NCBI GenBank assembly: GCA_024760905.1
Contig: CM045729.1
Location: 82,001,550 to 82,065,549 of the forward strand
Length of the DNA: 64,000 bases
Direction: 5' to 3'
From: Plotosus lineatus
Lineage: Eukaryota > Chordata > Actinopteri > Siluriformes > Plotosidae
Part shown: piece by piece, positions 31,877 through 43,713 of the stretch
How the letters are laid out: each line of letters begins with the position of its first letter
Numbering within the stretch: position 1 is the stretch's first letter
The notes under the pieces: generated by a model
Told to the model about the DNA's origin: nothing
The model's input: only the letters and a program-made list of their open reading frames with translations
The model's database searches: none
Program-made: the position numbers and the translations under genes

Positions 31877-32164
31877 TTCACACCAACCATTGCACGAGTT
31901 ACCTGTAGAAGCTGTAACAGAATGTAAAGTTTGAGCTGCAAATCATGTGTGATTTCATTTTTGTTGATTTTATCCAATGAACTAAATCCTATCCAAGCAG
32001 GTTCACTTCTATTAAGATCCTAATGAGACAGCAAGCAAAGCGTTAATAACAAATACTGCATAAGTTAAATTTAGTGATTTTTTTTTTTACATTAACAACA
32101 TAAACATGAAATATTTAAAATGTCGAGGTTTTTTTTTTTTTTTTGTTTGATTGTTTGTTTTTTT

Positions 32165-32465
32165 CTGAACTGTAGTTTGTAACTTTTACAGAACGCATTA
32201 ATTGTCAAAGTGGTGTATTAGAAAGAAGCTGAAATTCGGAGATAAACCGTCAGAGTATGATTTGATTTTGTCTTTGTGACCTTCAGATTCTTTTTAAAAT
32301 TTGATTATAAACCCAGCTGCTCATGAGTCGTCCTTCAGGTTAAACAAAAGATGTTTGCAAACCTCTCTGTCCCTTTTGTCCTTCTTAACATGAACTCACA
32401 GTGACCTACACACGACCGGCTAAAAGGACAAAAATTTGCACACTCTCAGGTCATGACATTTAGTT
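32165..32465 (+). repeat. Repeat U1, copy 2
   Basis: Aligns with copies at 14085 and 40055. It shares with copy 3 the upstream block agaaagaagctgaaat...ggagataaacc, absent or weak in copy 1. Confidence 0.75.
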
Positions 32466-33700
32466 ATACATCAATCAGCACCTATCTGGATTCCAGCGAA
32501 GTGGTCTCAAATGCAGCAAGCTTCAATACCCTAATTGTTCAGACTCCTTTATATCTTATTTAACTTTACCAATTGCAACAGTCTTTTATGACAGTAGACC
32601 CTCTCTGTGGTGAGATCAGTACAAACCTACACTTCCCATGCACAACAAGACCTACTGTTTTGGAGATAAACAGACCCAGTCTTTTAGCATTAACTCAGAT
32701 CTTTACAATTTCTCGACCTTTATAAAAAATAAAAAAAATAAAATTATTAATTTCTTTTAATTTCCAACACATCAACTTTAATATCCGGCTTTTTACTTTT
32801 GCTTAATAGAGCTCACTCCTATATCCATCAGTCCATTTCATCTTGAATCTTTCTATATATTTTATGCACTGCAAGGGAGGTTTTTAAACAGTATTTGAGT
32901 AGCTAGTGGCAAATCAGATCACCCATGGTCCCCTTGTCACGAGATTCGTAAACCATTTGACCTTCTCTGCTATCGCCCCATTTTGATATCAGTGTCCAAC
33001 CCACAGTCATCTGAGGCAAATTGACACTGTGTGGAGCAGACTCAATATGGGTAGTCGACATGGTCAACATTTTGATCCAGAGGTTTAAGACAACATAAAA
33101 ACTATGCCTGAATTTTAGTCTAGAGTCAATGTAAGAGGCATGGGCTGATCTGCCAAAGACAGGAAGTGCATGTTAAGAACCATAAAAGTAGAGGCTGCGG
33201 GCTGTTATCCAAACAATATTGTCATTTAGTGCACAGATGACAACAGTGTTTGCACTGCAGTGTAGGCATGGCATGTAACACTCAAGGCTGCAGTGTTACG
33301 TGCCATTAAGAGTATGCTGCAAATCCTTTCTGGATCACTTAATCTTCAAATGGCGGTTAGCCTCTATATTCCTGGAGGAAAAACCTTCTATCTGAGTCTA
33401 GTCTGCATTTGCACAGATGGATGGCTGCATGTTGAAGAACTAGTTGATCCAAAGCATCACTGATTGACTTTCCTACTTCTTCAGAAGAATGTGAGGCAAT
33501 GCAGAGATGATTTAATCAGGTCTGGATAGCCGGTGTTGTTTTACAGGAGCTGACAGGCTCCTTGGTTCGCAGTAATTGCTTGTTTTGGCAGAGGTCTGCT
33601 ATTCTAAATCCCATGATATAGTTGGCTTCCATGTTTACAGGCTATTACGAATCAAATGTATAGATTCGAAGAACATCTGCATCTTCATCCCTATGCCTTT
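32466..33700. other. Anonymous DNA
   Basis: About 1.2 kb without an open frame or repeat I recognise. No RNA gene seen. Confidence 0.4.
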
Positions 33701-33706
33701 TGCAAT

Positions 33707-33709
33707 GGT

Positions 33710-33748
<39 letters not shown>
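33707..33748. repeat. (CAT)n microsatellite
   Basis: About 14 CAT units directly at the 3' end of the minus-strand LINE-M fragment, so possibly the tail of that element. Confidence 0.95.
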
Positions 33749-34115
33749 TTAATCTGGGCTTGGGTTGTGGAGGCAGCATCCAAATCAGTGAGCTCCAGAC
33801 TTCCCTCTCCCCAAACACTTCCTCCACCTCTTCTGGGGGAACAATGTGGCGTTTCCAGATCAGCCAAGAGACTAATCCCTCCAGTGTGTTCTGGGTCGAG
33901 CCTGGGGTCTCTTCTTTAAAACACCACCCTAGGGAGGTAGAGGCATTTTAACCAGATATCCAAGCCACCTCAACTGGCTCCTCTCAATTTTCAGTCACTA
34001 CCCAAAGCGTATGAGCATAGGTGAGGGTTGGAATCTAGATCAAGTGGTAAATTGAGAGCTTTACCTTGTAGCTCAGCTCCCTCTTCACCATGACAGATTG
34101 GTATAGGCTCCACTT
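33749..34115 (-). pseudogene. LINE-M RT C-terminal fragment
   Basis: Minus strand: VMVKRELSYKVKLSIY, IPTLTYAHTLWVVTE, then shifted frames with a GSTQNTLEGL piece and VPPEEVEEVFGEREVWSSL, ending PPQPKP before an (ATG)n tail. This is the C-terminus of a common teleost LINE whose clade I do not name with confidence. A longer copy is at 56805-58185. Confidence 0.65.
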
Positions 34116-34213
34116 TAAGGCAGAGGCAGCACAGGAAAAAGACGAAAATGAAGAAATAATTAAAATTAAAATATAATAAATTAGTTTTAAAAAGTAATAT
34201 ATTATCTACATAC

Positions 34214-34306
34214 AGGGATCCCTCACTTTCCGCAGTTAATGGGGACCGAACCCCCCCTTCCCCCCGTGACGGCCAATATCGAAAGTAGGATCGGAACCCC
34301 CAACTT
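34214..34306. repeat. Pogo/Tigger-like terminus
   Basis: Begins acagggatccctcactttcc, like the start of MITE-P at 55826, but then diverges. It seems a related short non-autonomous element or end fragment. Confidence 0.4.
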
Positions 34307-34389
34307 AAGTATACGTGCATGTATATGTGTATATGTGTATATAATATCAACATTGGGACAATGCTACCCCAATGTAAACTTACCTGACT

Positions 34390-37300
34390 GAACAGAACTT
34401 GCGTGACCAACTCCGGCGACTGAAGATCTACATGCGCTATAATGCAGATGAATATTTTCCTGCTAGCCGTCAGGCACCCTTTGAAGAACACATTGCTCGG
34501 ACAGCAGTGGACCCCAAACTGCAAATGAATGCCCGCATCTTTATTTCCCTGATTTCTAAGACTACCTCATCTACAAGTGAAAAAAAATGTTTCTGACCTT
34601 AAGTTAAGATCTAAAGGCAAGTCAATGGCAAAAAGTCAAAAGACAATTTGGAGAAAAAGTCAAAACTAAATACAAGACAACTAAAGAAAAAATTCTCTTT
34701 CAAATTCTTGACTCCCTGAAGGCAAAAGTTAAGATTTGAAGTTAAAGAAAATGAAAATGGGAAAAGAAAAATGAATACATAAATCAAACAAACTTTTCAA
34801 AATTGATGAAAAAGATTTTTACAGGCAATTTAATACACCTTCAAGTAATGACAACAAGAGACCTCCCATAGAATCCAATGAGGGGTTCTGGAAAAAAGTT
34901 TTGGTCTATACCCATCAACTGCTACCTTGAGGAACAATGGGTGGAAGAATACAGCCAAGCCATGTCAGAAAAAAAATAACTCGCCATCACTGTATTTCAT
35001 TACCTAGGATTGCCTAAAGAAAACAATTAACATATCTAAATCAAATACAGCTCCAGGGTCCGATGGCATTCAAAACCGGTTTTGGAAACTGCTCCCTCTT
35101 GTCAAACCACATCTCCTTACTTCTTTCAATTCTCTAATGGACACAGGGGATGTTCCTTCATGGTTCTGCAAAGGTCGTACAATGCTGCTCCCAAAGAAAG
35201 GAGACTTGACAGACCCAAAAAATTGCCACCCTATCAGATGTTTGAATACCTTGTACAAAATCTTCACAGGGTGTTTGACAAATATCGTGTCATCCTACTG
35301 CTCTTCCAATCTATTTATAGGGAGCACAAAGGAGCCAGAAAGGGGTGTTGGGGAAGCAAAGATCAATTATTGGTCCAGAAAATGATTCCTGAAGAGGTAA
35401 AAACTGATCATCGAAACCTCTCAATGTGTTGGATTGATTACTAAAAGACATATGACTGTCCCTCATGAATGGATTCTGAAGTCTTTGCAATGTATTGGCC
35501 TACCTGAGCAACTACTACTTCTGCTCAAGTCTTTATTTAGTTGCAGGTCAACTCAGCTTGAAATGCTTTTGCAAAGGCAGGTTAAAACTTCAGAGTCTAT
35601 TCCCATCAAGAGAGGAATATTCCAGTGAGATTCTTTTAATCTTTTGCTTTTTTGCCTGGCACTTAATCCACTGAGTTTCATGCTCAACAAGGAGGAGGGT
35701 TATCATACAGGTCCTCCTCAGCACAGATCCCCAACACCTCTTACTCACCTCCTCTACATGGATGCCATCAAATTGACCACCAAAGGAGATTCCAATTTGA
35801 AAGACCAAATTCACATTGCCGAGTCCATTTCACAGGATATTGGAATGACATTTGGGCTTGACAAATGTAATGTTCTCTACTTAAAGTGTGGCAAGCCAGT
35901 CAATAATGGATCTGTTGAGTTAAGAGAGAGAGGATTTATTGAGCATCTCGTGGAAGGCCAATCTTACACCTATTTAGGGATGCAAGTTTGAGAAAAGCTT
36001 CAGAAAGCCTACATTAAAGACAAACTACGAGCAGAATACAAATCTCATCTCAAAAAGATCTGGAGTTCGGAGCTGAATGCGAGAAACAAAGTCAAAGCCA
36101 CAAACACTTTTGCAGTGCCTGTACTGTCATATTTGTTTGGTATCATAGAGTGGACAAAAGTTGATCTCATATAGGCCTTGATCGCCTTACAAGAAGGATC
36201 ATGTCAGACAATCGAGCTCACCACTCTTGTTCATCTCTCAATTGTTTATATATGTCAATCAATTCTGAAGGGCGGGGTTTGATCAATGTGAAAGCTCTTC
36301 ATGATCATATTTTGCTGTGCACTTTTTCACATATTTATTTATCTGATGATTCTCTTGTGAAGTATGTGAAGACTCATGATGAAAGCAAGGACTTTCACAG
36401 TTACTTCAAACGTGCCAGGGTTGTTGCTCAGAATCTCAACTTTCCTCTTGATTGTGTTGATAGCGAGGTACTGCTGGACTGTACATCAATGTGTGTCAAC
36501 CAGGAGAAGTCATTTACAAAAACAGCTCAGAATTGCCATTTCATGGAGCAGCTTTCTGAAAAGCCCCTGCATAGTGTTTACGTGCAGTGTGTTGAAAAGA
36601 ACAGTAATCCTACTGATTTCTTCACCTGGATGAAGTCGGCTGGTCTCAAAAGTGAAACTGAATGCTTTATTTTTGCCGCTCAGGACCAATCCCTTCCTAC
36701 ACGCAATTGCCAATGTAATATTTTAAGGGGAAATGTCAATCCCGAATGTAGATTGTGTAATGGATTTAGTGAGATTGTTCAACACCTTGTCAGTGGTCCT
36801 GCTTTGGCACAAACTTCTTACTTGAAAATACATTATAGCAGGGCACGCTCAGTTTACTACCGACTTCGTCATGCTTGTGGTTTTGATTCAGAGGTTCACC
36901 CATGATACGACCCTGATCATGTCCAGGGAATCATGAAAAATGATGATTTTTAAGCTTCTATGGAATTGGCCCATTTACAGCCTGAGGAAGATTGAAGCCT
37001 ATACGCCTGATCTTGTTCTGTTTGACAAAACCAATGAAATTATTAATATTATTGAATTTTCTGTTCCTTCTGACAGCAATGTGATTGGCAAGATTCAGGA
37101 AAAACATGCAAAATATGCAGACCTCGCCTATGAAATGTCTTGCTTCTCCTTTCTCCCCATCACCAATCTCCTGACTCCCCATTATCCTTGATGCCCTTGG
37201 TTTGGTGCCTCCTGATCTACTGACACAGATGAAGAGAGTGCCCAGGTTTGCTACTGGGAACACAGCTCTTCTGACAGTCTGGGCAATGCAGAAGGCTGCA

Positions 37301-37428
37301 GTGTTGAGGAGTCTCCATATTCTCCAGAAAGTTCTTGGTTGTTTCGACTAGGCAGTGCTTCCTTGGAGAAGTCCCATCTGATGTGCCAGGATCACCTGAT
37401 CCCTCTCTGCTGCATATCAATTTTAACT
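34390..37428 (+). pseudogene. LINE with restriction-like endonuclease (R2/R4/NeSL/Hero group), broken
   Basis: A LINE whose endonuclease is C-terminal, unlike the APE types. The upstream part reads LRDQLRRLKIYMRYNADE (34399). RT: APGSDGIQNRFW (35046), DPKNCHPIRCLNTLYKIFT, a YMDA motif at 35755-35766 where the family has YMDD, and DIGMTFGLDKCNV. Then a CCHC-type finger, CQCNILRGNVNPECRLC (about 36705-36765) with HLVSGPALAQTSYLKIH. Then the endonuclease: PDLVLFDKTNEIINIIEF, a PD...E motif (P at 37006), with KIQEKHAKY. The end reads LGLVPPDLLTQMKRVP and LQKVLGCF in another frame to 37349. Many stops. The Asp to Ala change alone should kill RT. It is followed by a (TAA)n tail. Confidence 0.8.
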
Positions 37429-37431
37429 ATC

Positions 37432-37472
<41 letters not shown>
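37429..37472. repeat. (TAA)n microsatellite, LINE tail
   Basis: About 14 TAA units. It follows directly on the end of the restriction-like-endonuclease LINE and ends where RTE copy c begins. Confidence 0.95.
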
Positions 37473-37473
<1 letters not shown>

Positions 37474-40014
37474 GACTACTGTTGGTCGAAGAAGGAAAGG
37501 CAGGAGGCATATCTGTAGGCAGAGAGAGAGAAGAGGAAAGGCATGGGTCTAGGACTGAGAATAGGAACTTTGAATGTTGGAACTATGACAGGGAAAGGTA
37601 GAGAGCTGGCTGACATGATACAGAGGAGGAAGGTGGACATACTGTGTGTTCGGGAGACCAGGTGGAAAGGTAGCAAAGATAAAAGCTTAGGAGGAAAGTT
37701 TAAGCTGTTTTATCATGGTGTGGATGGGAAGAGAAATGGAGTAGGAGTCATCTTGAAGGAGGGGTTGATCAGGAATGTTCTAGAAGTGAAAAGAGTGTCA
37801 GACAGAGTGAATAGTCTCAAGTTAAAAATTGAAGGTGTGATGTTCAATGTTGTTAGTGCTTATGCCCCACAGGCAGGATGTGAGCTAGAACAGAAGGAGA
37901 GATTCTGGAGTGAGTTAGATGAAATGATGCAGAGAAGCCCCAGATGTTAAAGAGTGTTCATTGATGCAGACTTCAATGGACATGTTGGTGAAGGCAACAG
38001 AGGGAAGGAGGAAGTGATGGGCAGGTTTGGTATCCAGGACAGGAACACAGAAGGACAGATGTTGATAGATTTTGCAAAAAGGATGGAAAGTGGTGAATAC
38101 TTTCTTCCAGAAGAGCCAGGAGCAAAGGGCGACTTATAAAAGCAGAGGTAGGAGCACTCAGGTAGACTACATCTTGTGTAGACAATACAAATTGAAGGAA
38201 GTCAGTAACTGCAACATAGTAGTGGGTGAGAGTGTTGCCAAACAGCATAGGATGGTGGTGTGCACGGTGACACTGATGGTGAGGAAGGTGAAGAAGGCAA
38301 AGGCAGAGCAGAAGACAAAGTGGTGGAAGCTGAAAAAGGAAGAGTGTCGTGTTGTCTTCAAGAAGGAGTTGAAAAAGGCTTTAGGTGGTCAGGAAGTGCC
38401 TCCAGATGACTGGACAACTACAGCTAATGTAATCAGGGAGACAGGTATAAGAATACATGATGTGTCATCTGGAAGGAAAGCAGATAAGGAGACTTGGTGG
38501 TGGAATGAGGAGGTGCAGGAGTGTGTACAAAGGAAGAGGTGAGCTAAGAAGAAGTGGGCCAGTGAGAGGACCGAAGAGAGTGAACAGGAGTACAGGGAGA
38601 CACCGTGTAAGGTGAAGGTAGTGGTGTCAAAGGCCAAACAGAGGGTGTATGGGGGAGAAAATGATTTATACAGGTTGGCACCACAGAGAAATAGAGATGG
38701 GAAGGACGTGCAGCCAGTTAGAGTGATTAAAGACAGAGTGTGAAATGTTTTGACTGACAACATAAGTATAGCAGAAAGAGTAATTTGAAGAGCTGATGAA
38801 TGAGGAAAATGAGAGAGAAACAAGAGTAGATGAGGATGAGGACCAGGAAGTAGCAAAGATTAGTCAGGGTGAAGTGAGGAGCGCATTGAAGAGTGGAAAG
38901 GCAGTTGGTCCTGATGACATACCAGTGGAGGTATGGAAGTATCTAGGAGAGGTAGCAGTAGATTTTCTTACAAGAACATTCAACAATGTCTTGGACAGTG
39001 AAAAGATGCCGAAGGAATAAAGTGGTGCAGGACATGTATGAGAGATGTAAAACAGTGGTGAGGTGTGCTGTCAGTGTGACAGAAGAGTTTAAGGTGGAGG
39101 TGGGACTTTATCCAGAGTCAGCTTTGAGCCCCTTCTTGTTTGCTATGGTGATGGGCAGGCTGACAGACAAGGTTAGACAAGATTCCCCATGGACTATGAT
39201 GTTTGCAGATGACACTGTGATCTGTAGTGAGAGCAGAGAACAAGTGGAGGAAAATCTAGGGAGGTGGAGGTATGCTGTGGAAAGGAGAGGAATGAAGATT
39301 AGTAAGACATAATACATGTGTATTAACGACAAGGACCCAAGTGGAACGGTGAGGTTACAGAGAGCAGAGATAAAGAAGGTGGAGGCTTTTAAGTACTTCG
39401 GCTCAATGATCCAGAGCAATGGAGAGTGTGGAAAAGAGGTGAAGAAGCATGTGCAAGCAGGTTGGAATGGTTGGAGAAAAGTCTCCGGTGTGATGTGTGA
39501 TAGGAAGGTATCGGCAAGAATGAAAGGAAAAGTGCTAAGACGGTGATGAGGCCAGCGATGTCTGGTTTAGAAACAATCACACTGGGCGAAAAGACAGGAG
39601 GCAGAGCTGGATGTAGCAGATATTAAAATATTGAGGTTTTCTTTCGGAGTAACAAGGATGGATAGAATCAGGAATGAGTACATCAGAGAGACAGCACATG
39701 TAAGAGGTTGTGGAGACAAAGTCAGAGAGGCTAGATTGAAATGGTTTGGACATGTACAGAGGAGGGATAGTGAGTATATATGTAGTAGGATGCTGAGGTT
39801 GAAACTACCAGGCAGAAGGCCTAGAGGAAGACTTTAAAAAAAGAGAAAAGAGAATATTTAGAAAGAGAAGAAAGCGAAGATTTATAGATGTGGTGAATGA
39901 GGACATAAAGGTAGTTGGTGTAAGAGAAGAAGATGCAGAGGATCGGGTGCGATGGAGGCAGATGATTCGCTGTGGCGACCCCTGAAGGGAACAGCCAAAG
40001 GAAAAGAAGACTTT
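37473..40014 (+). pseudogene. RTE copy c, endonuclease and RT with RT-core deletion
   Basis: Plus strand. It has the complete start of the endonuclease: IGTLNVGTMTGKGRELADMI, CVRETRWKGSKD, GVGVILKEG, then (shift) DADFNGHVGEG and DYILCRQYKLK. The linker contains PDDWTTTANV and WWWNEEVQE. RT begins GKAVGPDDIPVEVWKYLGE. After the residues around MPKE (39018) it jumps to VVQDMYERCKTVV: the fingers and first catalytic region, from NYRGIKL to AYDRVP, are deleted. MFADDTVICSES remains. The 3' end with ctgtggcgacccctgaag is intact. It starts within the (TAA)n run. Further stops near 37950, 38130, 38540, 38740 and 39310. Confidence 0.85.
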
Positions 40015-40054
40015 AATGACACTAATGGGCAATATTTCGAATGGTCTTGTTTAA

Positions 40055-40395
40055 GCTTTAACTGTAACACTCTTACTTTTACAGGAAGATTTTATCCTTG
40101 TAGTGTTTCATAAATTGACTTTTAAGACAGTGCCTCAGAAAGAAGCTGAAATTTGGAGATAAACCATTAGATTTTATTTTGTCAATGTGACCTTCAGAGG
40201 ACGTTTTCTATTTGGTTATAAACCCAGCTGCTCATGTGTCGACCTTCAGGTAAAAAAGACGTATGCAAACCTGTCTGTCCTTTTGTCCTACTTCACATGA
40301 ACTCCGATTAAAATGAATCACAGTGACCTGAACATGACCATGTCAAAGGACAAAAGTTTGCACACCCTCAGTTCATGGCATTTAAAGTGGTTGAT
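40055..40395 (+). repeat. Repeat U1, copy 3
   Basis: The fullest copy of the unknown repeat. It begins directly after RTE copy c. See 14085 and 32165 for the others. Confidence 0.75.
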
Positions 40396-40591
40396 TATAT
40401 ACTGCAGATATTTCTTCCTTACACTGACATCTCTGTTTAAATTCATCAGTCATTAAAAAGTGAAGTTTATAACAGAGCTGCATGTTCCTTTGTCACTCAG
40501 AGCACAGGCTGATGCAGAATGGCTTGTATGGAACTTAAAGTGTGTATGTCTTTAGTTTCAGAAAGAAAAAAATAAAATAACATTAACACTA

Positions 40592-40640
<49 letters not shown>
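40592..40640. repeat. (TAA)n microsatellite
   Basis: About 16 units, beside a SINE. Confidence 0.95.
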
Positions 40641-40654
40641 TAGCACCAGACCAG

Positions 40655-40892
40655 ATAAATGGGTTATCAAAGGCCGGCCACTGTCTATGGTGAGAGGTTC
40701 ATGTAGAAGAGCCACATTTCTGAGTTTTGTCACGAGGAGATGAATAGCCATCGGTGTGTTTCTGTGCTGTGCTGGCCTGGCAAGCTTTCCAGAGTGTACT
40801 CTGCTCTCGCCCAGAGTTGGCTGAGACGGGCACCAGCCTCCCTGCTACCCTAATTAGGATTAAGTGGTTCAGAAAATGAATGATTGAATAAA
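40655..40892 (+). mobile_element. SINE, L-type tail, 5' truncated
   Basis: Lacks the tRNA-like head. It begins at gggttatcaaaggccggcc, continues through gagaggttcatgtagaag and ends with ccctaattaggattaag ... gaaaatgaatga. Confidence 0.75.
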
Positions 40893-40915
40893 TGAATAAT
40901 AACAACATCAACAAT

Positions 40916-40952
40916 CAACAACAATAACAACAACCACAACAACAACAACAAC

Positions 40953-40994
<42 letters not shown>
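40916..40994. repeat. (AAC)n(AAT)n microsatellite
   Basis: Compound trinucleotide run just after the SINE tail. Confidence 0.9.
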
Positions 40995-40995
<1 letters not shown>

Positions 40996-41245
40996 CTGGC
41001 TTAAAAAGTACAAGAGCAACTCACTGCAGTTGTGAAGAAACGAAGGGAGTCTATCTCCAGTGTTAGAGGACAGGTCATATAGATCCAAGATGAAAAAAAG
41101 GTGAGTGGAGAAAAAGAAAATGAGAGATATGATAATAAGTAATCATAACTAATGTATTCATAAATAATAACTGCCTTTACTTCAATGTCACAGTCAATAT
41201 GACCTTGTGAAAGGTCATGACATTGTTGAAGGACATTGGTACGTG

Positions 41246-41306
<61 letters not shown>

Positions 41307-41511
41307 TGCCCTTGGTAGTATAGAGGGGTGAAATATAACATCAGTATAAGCACTTAAGTGCATGCCCTTTATCAACAAACATAAAGAGATATAATGTGAG
41401 GTTTTCTCTATATTTGATTCATTTTATTTGTTTAACAACTATGAGGGCTTTAGGAAGGCTGGAGTGAAGGCAGGATACTCCTTGAACAGCTCACCATAGA
41501 ATCCCAGGTCC

Positions 41512-41560
<49 letters not shown>

Positions 41561-42163
41561 TTGTACACTGTCACTGACTCTGGATCTCAAACCCAATACC
41601 TTCTTTCCAGAACTGTGAGCTGGAAATGCTAACCGTGACATCCACATCCACGTCCATTGAGACTAAGCCTTTCTCTATATGTTTTATATTTTTATGTTTC
41701 TATACTAAATGTGAAAACACATCAACATTGTAATAATCCAAAATGTTTCACATTCCATTTAAATGAGGAGACTATAAGTTTGGAAGAAGTAAACCGAAGA
41801 ATGTATCCCATTGAAAGTGCTTAAATTTCAATTTAGGCATTGGGTTGAGACATGGCAAGATTCTGCTGTTGTTTATTGGGCACACTGAATGATAGTGAAA
41901 CACTTATGGATACAATAAGAATGATTTTATATCATATCATCTGAGCCTATCTGGGTTTACTGTGATCCAAAATACAGTGAGGCATATTTTAGACACCCCG
42001 CCCCTCCTCGCAATGCTGAGAAAAGGCAGAGAAATTGCCAGAAGCGATGCACATGTTAAAATTGGGCTATCTGTCTGTCTGTCTGTCTACCTGTCTATCT
42101 ATCTATCCATCTATCTATCTATCTATTTAAGCATTTTGGGTTCTTTACTCTTTATACTGTATG
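40995..42163. other. Anonymous DNA with microsatellites
   Basis: No gene seen. Contains (CA)n at 41232-41304 and 41512-41559, and a tetranucleotide ctgt/ctat array at 42066-42127. Ends at gtatg (42159-42163), the left target duplication of gypsy copy B. Confidence 0.6.
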
Positions 42164-42460
42164 TGTGACGCTGGGAGCATATCAGTCCGACCCAAAGATC
42201 CAGGAGACCAAGCACGATGAAACAATGACTTTCATTGAGCACAGGGGAAGCACTGGAGTATGAGAAATCATGATCACCATAGCAGTGAGGGAAAAACACT
42301 GAAACCAAAATCACTGGGAGAATATCAACGAGGAAACTGATCAAGCACGGAACTGGGAATCAGGAGCCAGAGGGATTACGGGGAGACTGAATCCCATGGA
42401 GGGAACAATCTTCTGACGCTGGAGGGGAGCGCACCGCTCATCTTTATAGCTCGTTGATGG
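42164..42460 (-). repeat. 3' LTR of gypsy copy B, truncated
   Basis: Aligns with 47548-47840 of the 5' LTR. The missing 129 bp are the LTR 5' (U3) start, together with the end of the internal region, lost in one deletion. It keeps a TATA box (ctataaag, 42448-42442) and, 31 nt below it, gtcagaagatt (42417-42407). Confidence 0.85.
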
Positions 42461-42505
42461 AACTTTCCACCATGGGTTTGACCAGGGATATGTGGAACTA
42501 TCTTG

Positions 42506-43697
42506 TGAACAACAGTTTGGTTTCATGCCAAGAAAGAGCACCACAGATGCAATGTTTGCTTTGAGGATGTTAATCGAGAAGTACAGAGAAGGTCAGAAAG
42601 AACTGCATTGTGCCTTTGTGGATCTGGAAAAAGCACATGACAGGGTGCCAACTCATTACCAACAAGACCAACAAGAAGAACTGTGGTATTGCATGTCAGG
42701 AAGTCTGGAGTGGCAGAGAAGTATGTTAGAGTGGTGCAGGACATGTATGAGAGATGTAAGACAGTGGTGAGGTGTGCTGTCGGTGTGACCGACAAATTCA
42801 AGGTGGAGGTGGGACTGCATCAAGGGTCAGCTCTGAGCCCCTTCTTGTTTGCTATGGTGATGGACAGGCTGACAGATGAGATGAGACAAGAATCTCCATG
42901 GACTATGATGTTTGCAGATGACATTGTGATCTGTAGTGAGAGCAGAGAACAAGTGCAGGAAAATCTAGAGAGGTGGAGGTATGCCCTGGAAATGAGAGGA
43001 ATGAAGGTTAGCCTCAGAAAATCAGAATACATGTGTGTGAATGAGAAGGATCCAGGAGGAACGGTGATGTTACAGGGAGCAGAGATAATGAAGGTGGAGG
43101 ATTTTAAGTACTTAGGCTCAACAATCCAGAGCAATGGAGAGTGTGGAAAAGAGGTGAAGAAGCGTGTGCAGGCAGGCTGGAATGGTTGGAGAAAAGTGTC
43201 CGGTGTGATGTGCGATAGGAGAGTGTCAGCAAGAATGAAGGGAAAAGTGTACAAGACGGTGGTGAGGCCAGCGATGTTGTATGGCTTAGAAACAGTGGCG
43301 CTGAGGAAAAGGCAGGAGGCAGAGCTGGAGGTAGCAGAGATGAAAATGTTGAGGTTCTCTCTGGGAGTAACGAGGATGGATAGGATCAGAAATTAGTATA
43401 TCAGAGGGACAGCACATGTAAGATGTTTTGAAGACAAAGTCAGAGAGGCTAGATTGAGATGGTTTGGACATGTACAGAGGAGGGATAGTGAGTATATTGG
43501 CAGTAGGATGCTGAGGTTGGAACTACCAGGCAGAAGGCCTAGAGGAAGACCAAAGAAGAGATTTATGGATGTGGTAAAGGAAGACATGAAGGTCGTTGGA
43601 ATCAAAAAAGAAGATGCAGAGGACAGGGTGAGATGGAGACAGATGATTTGCTGTGGTGACCCCTGAAGGGAGCAGCCGAAAGTAAAAGAAGAAGAAG
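42506..43697 (+). mobile_element. RTE copy d, 5' truncated, inserted in gypsy copy B
   Basis: Bounded by a perfect 16-bp duplication atgtggaactatcttg (42490-42505 and 43698-43713). Codes for EQQFGFMPRKSTTDAMFALR onward, with FVDLEKAHDRVP, GSALSPFLFA, MFADDIVICSES and the C-terminal LRWFGHVQ..RRPRGRPKKRF. A small insertion after DRVP and a stop near 43394 break it. The 3' end and gaagaagaag tail are complete. Confidence 0.9.
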
Positions 43698-43713
43698 ATG
43701 TGGAACTATCTTG

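Noticed and set aside
33991..34524. Minus-strand 177-residue frame
   Set aside because: It crosses the LINE-M fragment in a non-coding frame, a pogo-like terminus and anonymous DNA; no domain visible.
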